From positions 62,001 to 126,000 of the forward strand of contig NZ_JAUHTR010000003.1 in the NCBI RefSeq assembly GCF_030418125.1: DNA of 64,000 nt. Reading direction: 5' to 3'. Positions 24,172 to 33,228 of this stretch are shown one piece after another. The DNA is from Fictibacillus fluitans. GTDB taxonomy: Bacteria; Bacillota; Bacilli; Bacillales; Fictibacillaceae. Both the position numbers and the translations under genes were made by a program. The notes below the pieces were generated by a model. The model was not told where the DNA came from, did not search any database, and saw only the letters and a list, made by a program, of their open reading frames with translations. Each line of letters begins with the position of its first letter. Position 1 is the stretch's first letter.

Positions 24172-25731
24172 ATGGAGGAAATGTTACATATAATTGTCAT
24201 TCTCTTGGGTATTTCGGTGGTGGTGACGGCACTTGCCAAAAAACTAAAAAGGCCTTATCCCATTGCACTGGTGGTGGTAGGTGCGCTAATAGGGCTAATT
24301 CCCATTGAGAATTTGGAACCAATCAAAAACTTAACCCAGGAAGGAGAGGTCTTTCAATTTATCATTATTTCCCTTCTGCTTCCTACTCTATTGGGGGAAG
24401 CTTCCTTAAAGCTGCCTTTTACCCATCTGCTTAAAAATAAAGCTGCTATTATGCTGCTGGCCCTGGTTGGCACTCTGCTCACATGTATTATTGTAGGTTT
24501 CAGTTCTTATTTATGGCTGGGCCTCGGCATTCAGGCGGCATTTGTATTCGGTGCCTTGATGAGTGCGACAGACCCGGTTTCAGTTTTGAGTATTTTTAAA
24601 TCAACGGGTGTTAACCGAAAACTCTCTATTATTGTAGAGGGTGAAAGTTTGTTTAATGATGGAATGGCTGTTGTTTTATTTACGATTGCTTCTGCCTATC
24701 TGCCTGCTTATCTGGATATGGGGGCAACAGGTGGATTGTACGCCTTTGGTATTTTTATTAAAGTGGCCCTTGGCGGCATCGCGATCGGGGCGTTAATGGG
24801 TTATATCTTTTCAAAGCTCACCAGTTTTTACGATGACTATCCGTTGGAAATTCTGTTCTCGGTTCTCCTTTTCTATGGAAGCTACTTGCTCTCGGAAGTT
24901 TTTGGCTTTTCCGGTGTTATTGCGGTCGTTACCAGTGGACTTGTATTGGGGAACTACGGAGCTAAGATTGGGATGAGCCCGATTACAAAGATGAATATTA
25001 ATTCATTTTGGGACGTAACCTCCCTTTTGGCCAATTCGATCGTTTTCCTGCTGGTCGGGCTTGAGATTGCCAACATTGATCTTCACGATAAATGGGGAAT
25101 TATAGGAATTGGAATCTTAATCGTGCTGGTTTCAAGAGCTGTGGTTGTTTATGGGATGCTGGTCTTTGTTAAAGATATTCCTTCCAAATGGAAACACGTG
25201 ATCAATTGGGGCGGCTTGCGCGGATCACTTTCTATTGCGCTTGCATTAAGTCTGGGCCAGAATTTTAAAGGAAGGGATGATATTATCGTTTTGTCCTTTT
25301 CTATTGTATTCTTTTCTCTCCTTGTTCAGGGAACAACGATCAGCTATTTAATTAATATTTTGGGTATACGCAAAAAGGCTGAAGCTGTTCAGAGAAACGA
25401 AATATTGTTTACAAGTTATCATCGTTCACGACGTGCACTGAAACACCTTTACCGTCTCCAGGAAGATGCGGTTATTACTCCTGTAACCTTCAGAAAGATC
25501 AAAGAAAGCTATGAACAGGCAATTAATGAAGCCAAAAGCGGCATGGAGGAGCTGCTGCGTGACTATCCTGAACTCGAGAAGGAAATGGAAGAAAAGGCGG
25601 AAGCAGAGGCATTGGCAGCTGAACATGAAGCGGTAGATATATTAGCCAGAAGGCTGCTTATTTCAGAAGAATTGGCTGAAATAGAAAAAGATAAAATTTT
25701 AAATAGAATGGGAAAAAAGGATCTGGATTAA
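24172..25731 (+). CDS. CPA1-family cation:proton antiporter
   Basis: A 519-residue Na+(K+)/H+ antiporter. About 12 membrane helices span 1-400. The family motifs ATDPVSVLSIFKSTG (about 126-140) and EGESLFNDGMAVVLF (about 153-167) contain the ion-binding Asp residues, and a third conserved stretch is GGLRGSLSIALAL (about 346-358). The C-terminal 120 residues form a charged, helical cytoplasmic tail, likely regulatory. It should serve pH and sodium homeostasis. AAGAGG precedes the ATG. Single gene or with the small membrane gene that follows. Confidence 0.9.
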   Translation: MEEMLHIIVILLGISVVVTALAKKLKRPYPIALVVVGALIGLIPIENLEPIKNLTQEGEVFQFIIISLLLPTLLGEASLKLPFTHLLKNKAAIMLLALVGTLLTCIIVGFSSYLWLGLGIQAAFVFGALMSATDPVSVLSIFKSTGVNRKLSIIVEGESLFNDGMAVVLFTIASAYLPAYLDMGATGGLYAFGIFIKVALGGIAIGALMGYIFSKLTSFYDDYPLEILFSVLLFYGSYLLSEVFGFSGVIAVVTSGLVLGNYGAKIGMSPITKMNINSFWDVTSLLANSIVFLLVGLEIANIDLHDKWGIIGIGILIVLVSRAVVVYGMLVFVKDIPSKWKHVINWGGLRGSLSIALALSLGQNFKGRDDIIVLSFSIVFFSLLVQGTTISYLINILGIRKKAEAVQRNEILFTSYHRSRRALKHLYRLQEDAVITPVTFRKIKESYEQAINEAKSGMEELLRDYPELEKEMEEKAEAEALAAEHEAVDILARRLLISEELAEIEKDKILNRMGKKDLD

Positions 25732-25804
25732 TACAGGCAAATGAAGAAGCAAATCTAGTAAACTTCCATATATTATTACAGCTTTGATGAAAGGCGGTGA
25801 TAGA

Positions 25805-26062
25805 GTGGATATGTTAACTTTTTTGCTTCAGTATCTGAATCAGCACTCTTTATTTTTAATTCCGGCATTGCTGGTCATTGGCTTTGGACTCAGGCGGGCA
25901 CCTTTTTTAAAAAAGGAATACGTATTTTGGGTGTTTCTGGGGATTTCGGTGCTCCTCTCCTTCTGGAATTTTGGGGTAAACATACATTCGTTTGCCAATG
26001 GAATCATAAATGCCGGTGCCGTTCACGGGGCATTATCACTGATAAAAAAATTCAACCTTTAG
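25805..26062 (+). CDS. holin-like small membrane protein
   Basis: An 85-residue protein with two or three hydrophobic segments (about 10-25, 38-55 and 60-80). The C-terminal GIINAGAVHGALSLIKK resembles the tail of small phage holins of the Phage_holin_5_2 group, but no lysin or other phage gene is near. The start is GTG 25805 or ATG 25811, both after AAAGGCGGTGAT. A housekeeping role in Bacillus chromosomes is as likely as a phage remnant. Confidence 0.65.
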   Translation: MDMLTFLLQYLNQHSLFLIPALLVIGFGLRRAPFLKKEYVFWVFLGISVLLSFWNFGVNIHSFANGIINAGAVHGALSLIKKFNL

Positions 26063-26063
26063 A

Positions 26064-26095
26064 AAATGGACAGAAGTGTCCATTGTTTTTTTGTT
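26064..26095 (+). terminator. intrinsic terminator
   Basis: AATGGACA-GAAG-TGTCCATT followed by GTTTTTTTG. Confidence 0.9.
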
Positions 26096-26176
26096 TTTAA
26101 GAAGAAACAGGCACAACATTGAATGGAACCTCCTGAAATTTGATATAATGGAGGATACTATATATCGGAGGCTCAC

Positions 26177-27847
26177 ATGTTAAGTAAGCAAATCCCTAAA
26201 GACGTTGTGTTGAACATTGGAAAAACAGTGCTGTTTCATTTTAGCAGTGAAGCGATCCAGGATGGTTATGCGCTCTATCAGAAAGGCGCTGTATATAATA
26301 TTAATGTAAAAAAAGAAAATGTGGTGAGCGGGAGTGTTACGGGGGAAGGAGAGCGTGAGGAGGTAAGCCTCAATCTTGACCATTTCCTCGAGAGCAGCTG
26401 TACTTGCCGGGAACCTAAACCTTGTACTCACATTATGGCTGTGTTCTTTCAAATGTATGCTTCCTTTGGCCCGCCATATCAACTGATACTGGAGTGGAAA
26501 AGCCAGCGTGGAAAACCGAAAGATAAGGAGAAGAGCGGCTTGGCCCGGCATGCCGGGATAACAGACAGTCTGCAAAATACCGGAGACCTGCCAAAAAGGC
26601 GATTGATTCAAAACGTACATTCGGTGGAAGAATGGAAAACAGTTTTTGATCAGCGCTTTGAAGATTTTGAACGTACCAAAATGCAGAATATGACCTTTAA
26701 AGAGCTGGAAAAGGGAGAAGGATATACATTTACCCATATTTACAGGGAATTCTATCCCGGCTTGTTAAATTCTGCGACCTTTTTGGATGACGATATAGGA
26801 AGGCTGTACCGTTTCCATGCCCAGCTTGAAACATTTCTCAGACTGACGGAATATGAAAAACAATTTGGCATTCCCGATTATTTACACTCTCACTTTCGAC
26901 TTAATCTCAAACAGCTGGTGGATGGCATGTTTAAGACAGCCATGGAGATAGATGGAGAGCGTCTGAGGAGTGAGCACCTTGATCTGATTGAAGAAAGTTT
27001 ACGAGAATTCCAGAATATCTTTAAGCTCCCCTCCCGATACTTTGATACCATATTTAGGGTATTTCAGGTCGGCTGGGCGACCATTTACCATGTAGAGAAA
27101 TGGGTAGTGTCCTATGAGAAACAGCTGCTTGCCGAGAAAGAAAAAGGATCACGGGCCCAATTCCTTGATATGGCGCTCGTTCATTTTGCCTTTTTGAGAG
27201 ATGATCTTAAGGAGGCATTCAAGAGGATGGAAAGCACTGAGCAATTTTCATCCCGCCATGCATTAATTTGGCTTGAGCTCCTTTTTCATTGGGAGAAGTG
27301 GGAAACCCTCCTGAAATGGCTTCTTGCCCTGAAGCCGGAATTTTACCGCAAGACCCAGGATTATTATAAGGACGCTTCGGTACGGGAAGAATTTCATCAG
27401 TATATCGAATTCTTTTGGAAGTATGCCCAGTATACGGGCGAAGAACAAGAATATGAACAGATGCTCGTGGATTGCCTCCCTGTCACATTTTATGAATATA
27501 ACGAGTTTTTGCATGTTCAGCAGGATTTCAAGCGCTGGACGGAGCTTCAGCTGTTAATGGGCTATTCTCCTTCCCTGATCAATTCTGCTGACTTGAAAGA
27601 TGTGGAGCAGCTGGAAATGGATGCTCTGCTGCCGATTTACCACCAATCCGTCGACCGGCTTATCCGGGAAAAAAACCGTAAATCCTACAAATTGGCTATT
27701 CGCTTTTTGAAGAAGCTGCAGTCCATTTATCAAAAATCGGACCGTACCTGGCAGTTTAATGAGTACATTGAAAAGCTGTCTGCCCAATATGGGCGGCTTC
27801 GTGCATTACAGGAAGAGCTGAGGAAAGGAAAATTCATACATGATTGA
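26177..27847 (+). CDS. ywqB: SWIM zinc-finger protein YwqB
   Basis: A 556-residue protein with an N-terminal SWIM zinc finger (CxC...CxH: Cys75, Cys77, Cys83, His85) expected to bind DNA or protein, and a long helical remainder with no recognised enzyme motif. The gene ends 8 bases inside the SNF2 helicase gene that follows. This SWIM/SNF2 pairing is that of ywqB-ywqA in B. subtilis, so the two probably form one complex acting on DNA. The precise role is not established. Confidence 0.85.
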   Translation: MLSKQIPKDVVLNIGKTVLFHFSSEAIQDGYALYQKGAVYNINVKKENVVSGSVTGEGEREEVSLNLDHFLESSCTCREPKPCTHIMAVFFQMYASFGPPYQLILEWKSQRGKPKDKEKSGLARHAGITDSLQNTGDLPKRRLIQNVHSVEEWKTVFDQRFEDFERTKMQNMTFKELEKGEGYTFTHIYREFYPGLLNSATFLDDDIGRLYRFHAQLETFLRLTEYEKQFGIPDYLHSHFRLNLKQLVDGMFKTAMEIDGERLRSEHLDLIEESLREFQNIFKLPSRYFDTIFRVFQVGWATIYHVEKWVVSYEKQLLAEKEKGSRAQFLDMALVHFAFLRDDLKEAFKRMESTEQFSSRHALIWLELLFHWEKWETLLKWLLALKPEFYRKTQDYYKDASVREEFHQYIEFFWKYAQYTGEEQEYEQMLVDCLPVTFYEYNEFLHVQQDFKRWTELQLLMGYSPSLINSADLKDVEQLEMDALLPIYHQSVDRLIREKNRKSYKLAIRFLKKLQSIYQKSDRTWQFNEYIEKLSAQYGRLRALQEELRKGKFIHD

Positions 27848-30614
27848 TGTGACTGCCATTGTTATTCATACAAAATGGCTGGAAGAAAAAAGAATGATGT
27901 TCTGGTGTGAAAAGAAGGGAAGCCGGATTCATATTGATGACTGGATGCCTTTGTTGTTTGCCTGGCATCAAGAATCCTACTACGGCACCTTTGTTGACAG
28001 GGATGATGAACAGAATATCTATGTCTCTGCGGAGGATGCTTTTCGCCTGTTCACCAATCATCCACGATTTTTCCTCAAGAAGAGCAATTGGACGCAAGAT
28101 GCACAAGCGATGATGGAGGAAGCCGAATGGGTCACTTGTTCATTGAAAAATGATGTGGTAAAGCCGAGCTTTGCTGCCTGGAAGACGGGACTTTGGCGAT
28201 GGGAGATCGAGGGCACTTCAAGAGAACTGTCTGATTGGGCCAATACCGCCATCGACGGGCTTGCGTTAACAGAACCTGAAAGGCTGGATGCGGATCCTGC
28301 CTTTTTTGACCGTTTTCCGTTTGAGCATCTTTTGGAAAAGAACGCTTTGTACGAAAATCTTTCGGAAGAGTCATGGCTCGTTAAATTAGGATGGAAAAAA
28401 GATGAAAAACCGTTTGATTTGCTCTTTGAGCTTCAGGAACCTGCGGAAGATGACCGGTTTTGGAATGTATTGGTGATGCTGGAGGACAAAGAGGACGGTT
28501 CGGCCTTTGAATGGAAGGATGATGGGTCACTTCCAAAGGACGGCTGGGATGCCTATAAAGACCGGATCGGCGAAGATTTGGCGTTTGCGGGAACGTTGGT
28601 GCCTTTTTTAAAAAAGAAGGATGGCTCTTTTAAAAACAAATTGACAGAAAATGAAGCCTGGGATTTTTTAAATGAGAAAGGCGAATGGCTCGAAGAGGGA
28701 GGATTTAAGATTCTTCTTCCGTCATGGTGGGAAGCATTGAAAGACCTCCAGCCCGACATTAAAGCCAAGGTGAAAAATACATCCGGTTATGCGCCGTCCT
28801 TTTTGGGGCTGGATGCTATTGTTCAATTTGACTGGAAGGTGTCTACTGGTGATATTGAATTAAGCGAGGACGAATTCATGAAGCTGGTCGACAGCAGAAG
28901 GCGTCTGGTCAAAATCAAGGGCAAATGGTTTAAGCTGGATCCTGCTTTCATCCGTGAAGTGCGGCAAGTCATGAAAAGTGTCAACAAAAAGGGCTTGCAG
29001 CTGAAGGATATTCTGGAGCAGCATCTTCTTCAAAATGAAAAAGCGGGCAGTGAAGCAGAGCCCTCCATGCTGCGCTATGTCAATATTGAACTGAACAGTG
29101 ATCTTTCGCAAATGGTGGAGCAGCTGTCCGAAGTAAGGGAAATTCCGATTCAGCCCCTGGCACCCGGGTTTAAAGGCAGTCTTCGTGAGTATCAACAAGT
29201 AGGCACTTCCTGGCTTCAGTTTTTAAGGAAGTTTGGACTGGGCGGATGCCTTGCTGACGATATGGGGCTTGGAAAGACCATTCAGACCATTGATTACCTC
29301 CTTAGTACCCGACAAGGGAAAGGAAGCGGTCAGCTCCCTGTGCTTTTGATCTGTCCCACGTCTGTTATCGGGAATTGGCAAAAAGAGCTGCAGCACTTTT
29401 CACCGAGCCTGAACGTTTTTCTTCATTATGGTTCTTCACGAATCAGGGGAGAAGAATTTATGGAGGCGATCAGGGATGCTGATGTGGTTTTAACCTCCTA
29501 TACGACAGCACAGCTTGATCAGGAAGAATTTCAGCCTGTGATGTGGGATGCTATCATTCTCGATGAAGCGCAAAACATCAAAAACAGTTTTACCAAGCAG
29601 TCCAGAAGCATCCGGCGTTTGTCCGGCCGCCATAAAATTGCGCTGACCGGGACACCGGTAGAAAACCGTCTTCTGGAGCTATGGGCAATCTTTGACTTTC
29701 TTAATCCCGGTTACCTTGGAAGTGAAACCGCCTTTCGCAAGAGATTCGTTATTCCTGTTGAAAGGGAGCATGACAATGAAAGGCTTAAGCAGCTCCAAAG
29801 TCTCGTTCAGCCTTTTCTGCTGAGAAGGACAAAGCAGGATCCCCATGTTCAGCTGAACCTGCCGGATAAACAGGAGATTAAAGAGTATGTGCACCTCACA
29901 ACGGAACAGGCTACACTGTATGAACGGATCATCCAGGATACTTTTCAGCAGCTGGAACAAGAGAAAGGAATGAAGAGAAGAGGGCTGATATTGGCACTCC
30001 TCGGCAAATTGAAGCAAATTTGTGATCACCCCGTCCTCTATTTAAAAGAAGAAAAGAAAACCAGGCTGGAAGAACGATCAGGCAAATTCTCGAAACTGAT
30101 CGAGCTTTTGGAGGCCATCAAGGAGAAGGATGAACGCTGCCTGATCTTTACGCAATTCCTGTTTATGGGAAACATGATAAAGGATTATATTGAAAAGCGG
30201 TGGGATGAGGAAGTGCCATTCCTGCATGGCGGAATTCCAAAAGGAAAACGCGATGAGATGATTGAACAGTTTCAGGACAAAAAGCACAACGTTTTTGTTC
30301 TTTCATTGAAAGCAGGAGGGACAGGGCTGAATCTTACAGAAGCCAACCACGTTATCCACTATGACCGGTGGTGGAATCCGGCGGTGGAAAACCAGGCAAC
30401 GGACCGTGCCCACCGGATCGGTCAGAAAAAATTTGTGACAGTACACAAAATGATTACGCTTGGAACGCTGGAAGAGCGTATTGACGAAATGCTTGAAAGC
30501 AAAAAAGAATTAAGCGAAAAAGTCATTACCAGTGAAAATTGGATCACTGAACTGTCCACACGGGAATTACGTGAACTATTTGTATTGCGGAAGGAATGGG
30601 TGGAAAAAGAATAA
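27840..30614 (+). CDS. ywqA: SNF2-family helicase YwqA
   Basis: A 924-residue DNA-dependent ATPase/translocase. The first 440 residues are the SNF2-associated region (FDWKVSTGDIELSEDEFMKL at about 330-350). The ATPase core has motif I DDMGLGKT (Lys479), DEAQ box at about 575-578, motif III TGTPVENRL near 605, and in the second RecA-like lobe SLKAGGTGLNLTEANHVIHYDRWWNP and QATDRAHRIGQ (about 825-865). All motifs are intact. It is translationally coupled to the SWIM protein. It probably remodels protein-DNA complexes during repair or recombination; that is inference from the family. Confidence 0.93.
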   Translation: MIDVTAIVIHTKWLEEKRMMFWCEKKGSRIHIDDWMPLLFAWHQESYYGTFVDRDDEQNIYVSAEDAFRLFTNHPRFFLKKSNWTQDAQAMMEEAEWVTCSLKNDVVKPSFAAWKTGLWRWEIEGTSRELSDWANTAIDGLALTEPERLDADPAFFDRFPFEHLLEKNALYENLSEESWLVKLGWKKDEKPFDLLFELQEPAEDDRFWNVLVMLEDKEDGSAFEWKDDGSLPKDGWDAYKDRIGEDLAFAGTLVPFLKKKDGSFKNKLTENEAWDFLNEKGEWLEEGGFKILLPSWWEALKDLQPDIKAKVKNTSGYAPSFLGLDAIVQFDWKVSTGDIELSEDEFMKLVDSRRRLVKIKGKWFKLDPAFIREVRQVMKSVNKKGLQLKDILEQHLLQNEKAGSEAEPSMLRYVNIELNSDLSQMVEQLSEVREIPIQPLAPGFKGSLREYQQVGTSWLQFLRKFGLGGCLADDMGLGKTIQTIDYLLSTRQGKGSGQLPVLLICPTSVIGNWQKELQHFSPSLNVFLHYGSSRIRGEEFMEAIRDADVVLTSYTTAQLDQEEFQPVMWDAIILDEAQNIKNSFTKQSRSIRRLSGRHKIALTGTPVENRLLELWAIFDFLNPGYLGSETAFRKRFVIPVEREHDNERLKQLQSLVQPFLLRRTKQDPHVQLNLPDKQEIKEYVHLTTEQATLYERIIQDTFQQLEQEKGMKRRGLILALLGKLKQICDHPVLYLKEEKKTRLEERSGKFSKLIELLEAIKEKDERCLIFTQFLFMGNMIKDYIEKRWDEEVPFLHGGIPKGKRDEMIEQFQDKKHNVFVLSLKAGGTGLNLTEANHVIHYDRWWNPAVENQATDRAHRIGQKKFVTVHKMITLGTLEERIDEMLESKKELSEKVITSENWITELSTRELRELFVLRKEWVEKE

Positions 30615-30656
30615 GAAAAAGAGGAGCCTATACCGCCGTATAAGCTCCTCTTTTTA
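30615..30656. terminator. bidirectional terminator
   Basis: AAAAAGAGGAGC/GCTCCTCTTTTT stem with inner TATAC/GTATA pairs, between ywqA and yxlD. Confidence 0.9.
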
Positions 30657-30869
30657 AATTTTTGAAGGGGTTCTGCGGAATACCTTTCTCGCGAAAATCA
30701 GGTAAAAAAGAATCGGGAGCGGGCATTGGATCAGGCCCCATAAAGACCAAAGCCAATAGCGGTATCCCCGTTTTCTTCCATCTAGAAAAAGCCAGGTGCT
30801 CTGACACAGCAAAACGAGGATTAACAGAACGAGAGACCACAGGGGCAGATTATGGATATCAGATGTCAT
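30654..30869 (-). CDS. yxlD: YxlD, SigY regulator component
   Basis: A 71-residue membrane protein with two helices (about 10-27 and 35-58). LLCQSTWLFLDGRKRG and FWSLWGLIQCPLPIL-like segments match YxlD, which with YxlC restrains SigY in B. subtilis. ATG 30869 is chosen since AAGGATGGTG precedes it; it overlaps the yxlC stop. Its stop lies within the terminator. The yxlE-yxlF-yxlG genes that follow in B. subtilis are absent at this place. Confidence 0.78.
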   Translation of the reverse strand: MTSDIHNLPLWSLVLLILVLLCQSTWLFLDGRKRGYRYWLWSLWGLIQCPLPILFYLIFARKVFRRTPSKI

Positions 30870-31176
30870 TCCATTCACCATCCTTTTTTTGATGATAAAA
30901 GAGAAAGAATACGGCAGCAGCCATAACCGGAATTTGCAGCAGCAAGAAGAAAACAGGAAGGCGTATGAGCATAACCGCTACACAGCAAAGAATTACTGCC
31001 GCCGTCAGGGCGAAATAGAACAGCTCCTTTATAAGCTGCTGACGGTTTCGCTTTTTTTCTTCAGCAACAAGCTGTTCAAAAAAGACGATGTCAGGTACAG
31101 GGGCATTGACCCATTTTTCTATTTTTGAAAGCTCGTCTGCAAGCTGCTGTTCAAGCATCTCCTCGTTTTCTTTCAT
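30859..31176 (-). CDS. yxlC: YxlC, anti-SigY factor component
   Basis: A 105-residue protein with a soluble N-terminal part (about 1-45) and two membrane helices (about 50-70 and 72-92). The composition and its position directly after sigY fit YxlC. In B. subtilis YxlC and YxlD together hold SigY inactive. GGGAG precedes the ATG, which lies 26 bases inside the sigY gene, so the sigma factor and its antagonist are made in a coupled way. Confidence 0.78.
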   Translation of the reverse strand: MKENEEMLEQQLADELSKIEKWVNAPVPDIVFFEQLVAEEKKRNRQQLIKELFYFALTAAVILCCVAVMLIRLPVFFLLLQIPVMAAAVFFLFYHQKKDGEWNDI

Positions 31177-31693
31177 GGTCTCCCAACTCCTCCCTTATAA
31201 ATTTCAACCCGTTGTGGGTTCTTGATTTCACGGTTCCTGTCGGGATCTTCAGCAACGTGCCGATTTCGTCGTAGGTGTACCCGTAATAATGCTTCAGAAC
31301 TAACGGAATCCGAATTTCCTCGTTTAATAAAGATAGGGCGTCCAGCAATTCAGACCATTCTTCGTTGCTGGTTTTAGCTTTCCATTTTAAATTCCGTGCC
31401 TGTTTGAACTGTTCGTTGTATTTTTTCTCCGTCTTCTGTTTTCTGATCTGATCCATATACAGGTGAGAAGCGATGGAAATCAGCCAGGAAGAGAATTTTG
31501 CTTTTTCCTGATACATGCCGATTTTTTGTATGCATTTTAGCATGGTTTCCTGCACAAGATCTTCGGTCAGCGGCCGGTTCATGGTGATTTTTAAAAGGTA
31601 ATGAAAAAGAATCGAATAATTTTGCTGCAGCAAAAGAGAAAGAGCGTGCTGGTCCCCTTTTTTTGCTTGTTGAATCAAGTCCTTTTCCTCCAT
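31151..31693 (-). CDS. sigY: ECF sigma factor SigY
   Basis: A 180-residue ECF sigma factor. Sigma region 2 spans about 5-75 (LTEDLVQETMLKCIQKIGMYQ, then FSSWLISIASHLYMDQIRKQK, the -10 reading part), and region 4 spans about 115-170 (VLKHYYGYTYDEIGTLLKIPTGTVKSR, the -35 reading HTH). ATG 31693 is 11 bases from AAGGAGG and gives the length expected of SigY; an upstream in-frame ATG lies before that site. The yxlC-yxlD genes downstream and an ECF promoter upstream support the name. Confidence 0.87.
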   Translation of the reverse strand: MEEKDLIQQAKKGDQHALSLLLQQNYSILFHYLLKITMNRPLTEDLVQETMLKCIQKIGMYQEKAKFSSWLISIASHLYMDQIRKQKTEKKYNEQFKQARNLKWKAKTSNEEWSELLDALSLLNEEIRIPLVLKHYYGYTYDEIGTLLKIPTGTVKSRTHNGLKFIREELGDHERKRGDA

Positions 31694-31740
31694 TACTGCA
31701 CATTCCTCCTTGCCGCTCAAGATTCAAGAATCAATACTAT

Positions 31741-31766
31741 GACGTTTATTGCACTCGTTTCGTTCA
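31741..31766 (-). promoter_or_regulatory. autoregulatory ECF (SigY-type) promoter
   Basis: Reading leftward, TGAACG and CGTC are separated by exactly 16 bases. These are the -35 and -10 elements known for the SigY promoter in B. subtilis, placed about 50 bases before sigY. Confidence 0.75.
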
Positions 31767-31870
31767 CCGGAGCCATAAAAAAATGCAGTTTCATTTGAAT
31801 ATGCTAAAATGATAATGGTTTGATTATTGAAAAAATAATGCTTAAGTATTGATCAGAGAGGAAGATTCTA

Positions 31871-32641
31871 ATGTATTTGCCATCCTTTTCATTGGCAGGA
31901 AAAACAGCAATGATTACTGGTGCGGGCCGGGGAATCGGCCGGGCGCTGGCCATCGGCTTTGCAGAAGCCGGAGCTGATGTTATTTTGGTTTCGCGTACCC
32001 GGAAGGATCTGGACGAGGTGGCAGGGCTCGTTCAGGAGATGGGCAGAAAAGCGTATACGTACGCTGCAGATGTCACACAAAAGCAAGAAATACAGTCTTT
32101 GTATCATTCTCTGGATACAGATCACATTCCTTTACATATTTTGGTGAATAATGCCGGCATGAATATCAGGAGCAAGGCGCTTGATGTGACAGAGGAAGAA
32201 TGGGAAACCATTATCAACACAAACCTCCGATCTGCTTTTTATTTTTCCCAAGAAGCCGGAAAGCGGATGAAGGAAGCAGGATATGGCCGAATCCTGAATA
32301 TTTCATCAGTAGGGGGCCATGTGGCACTGCGCACCGGGGTAGTCTATGCTTCCACTAAAGCCGCGCTGATCCAAATGACCAAAAACCTTGCACTGGAATG
32401 GGGAAAGTATGGAATTAATGTAAATGCGATCGGTCCCTGGTATTTCAAAACCCCGCTGACCGAAAAGCTGCTCGCAGATGAAGCCTATCTCAACGATATC
32501 CTGTCCCGTACTCCGCTCAACAGGGTCGGCGAGCTGCAGGAGCTGGTTGGGCCGGCTGTTTTCCTCGCTTCGGACGCGGGATCCTATTGCACGGGCCAAA
32601 CGTTGTTCGTCGATGGCGGTATGACCGTATACGGATTTTAG
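31871..32641 (+). CDS. SDR-family dehydrogenase (gluconate 5-dehydrogenase-like)
   Basis: A 256-residue classical short-chain dehydrogenase. The cofactor motif is [10 protein letters not shown] (about 16-25), NNAG is at about 92-95, catalytic Ser is in NISSVGG (about 143) and the YxxxK pair is in VYASTKAAL (about 156-160). The C-terminus ends in [10 protein letters not shown] as in gluconate 5-/2-deoxygluconate 3-dehydrogenases. Those reactions are the best guess, but SDR substrate calls from sequence are weak. Single gene with its own terminator. Confidence 0.88.
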   Translation: MYLPSFSLAGKTAMITGAGRGIGRALAIGFAEAGADVILVSRTRKDLDEVAGLVQEMGRKAYTYAADVTQKQEIQSLYHSLDTDHIPLHILVNNAGMNIRSKALDVTEEEWETIINTNLRSAFYFSQEAGKRMKEAGYGRILNISSVGGHVALRTGVVYASTKAALIQMTKNLALEWGKYGINVNAIGPWYFKTPLTEKLLADEAYLNDILSRTPLNRVGELQELVGPAVFLASDAGSYCTGQTLFVDGGMTVYGF

Positions 32642-32654
32642 AAGTAAGAATCCA

Positions 32655-32692
32655 CGAACCTTGAGCATAATAGTCTCAAGGTTTTTTTGTTT
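32655..32692 (+). terminator. intrinsic terminator
   Basis: AACCTTGAG/CTCAAGGTT stem followed by seven T after the SDR gene. Confidence 0.88.
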
Positions 32693-32789
32693 GCGAAAAA
32701 AACAGGGACATAGGTATAAAACATGCAGAACGGTTAATAATGGTAGCAAATGCAACACATTAAATTGCTATTTTAGGAGGTCTTTTATT

Positions 32790-33068
32790 ATGAGAAAGCA
32801 AGATTTAGTTGACGCAGTAAAAATGGCTACAAGCATGAATAAAAAGGAATCAACCCTTGCGGTGGAAGCTGTACTTGAATCCATTACCAATGCATTGAAG
32901 CAGGGAGAAAGCGTTCAGCTGATTGGGTTTGGAACCTTTGAAACTCGCAACCGGAACGCCCGTAAAGGACGTAACCCTTTGACAGGCGAAGAAATTATGA
33001 TTGCTGCAAGCAGTGTGCCGGCATTCAAGCCTGGCAAGTCATTAAAAGAAGCTGTAAAGGCAGTATAA
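32790..33068 (+). CDS. HU-family DNA-binding protein
   Basis: A 92-residue HU. The first helices ([27 protein letters not shown]) and the beta arm region [25 protein letters not shown] (about 45-69) with the intercalating Pro63 environment are typical. ATG 32790 follows AGGAGG. The context (between an SDR and a kinase) differs from the main hbs locus of B. subtilis, so this may be a second HU copy. Confidence 0.93.
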   Translation: MRKQDLVDAVKMATSMNKKESTLAVEAVLESITNALKQGESVQLIGFGTFETRNRNARKGRNPLTGEEIMIAASSVPAFKPGKSLKEAVKAV

Positions 33069-33070
33069 GA

Positions 33071-33101
33071 GAGAACCCCCGCTCAAGGGGGTTTTTTTTT
33101 G
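33071..33101 (+). terminator. intrinsic terminator
   Basis: AACCCCC-GCTC-GGGGGTT-type stem followed by nine T after the HU gene. Confidence 0.88.
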
Positions 33102-33228
33102 TCATAAAAGAGCGATTTGTTCCTCATTTTGTCGGTCGATTCATGAAGGAATACGGTCCCTTTTTATCTAATATAGAGGAGGTTAGAGACAGAAAACGAC
33201 AGACTGATAGTTGAGGGTGTGGACCTAT

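Noticed and set aside
25805-26062. Sign of a prophage from the holin-like gene
   Set aside because: No lysin, terminase, integrase or structural phage gene nearby; neighbours are ordinary chromosome genes.
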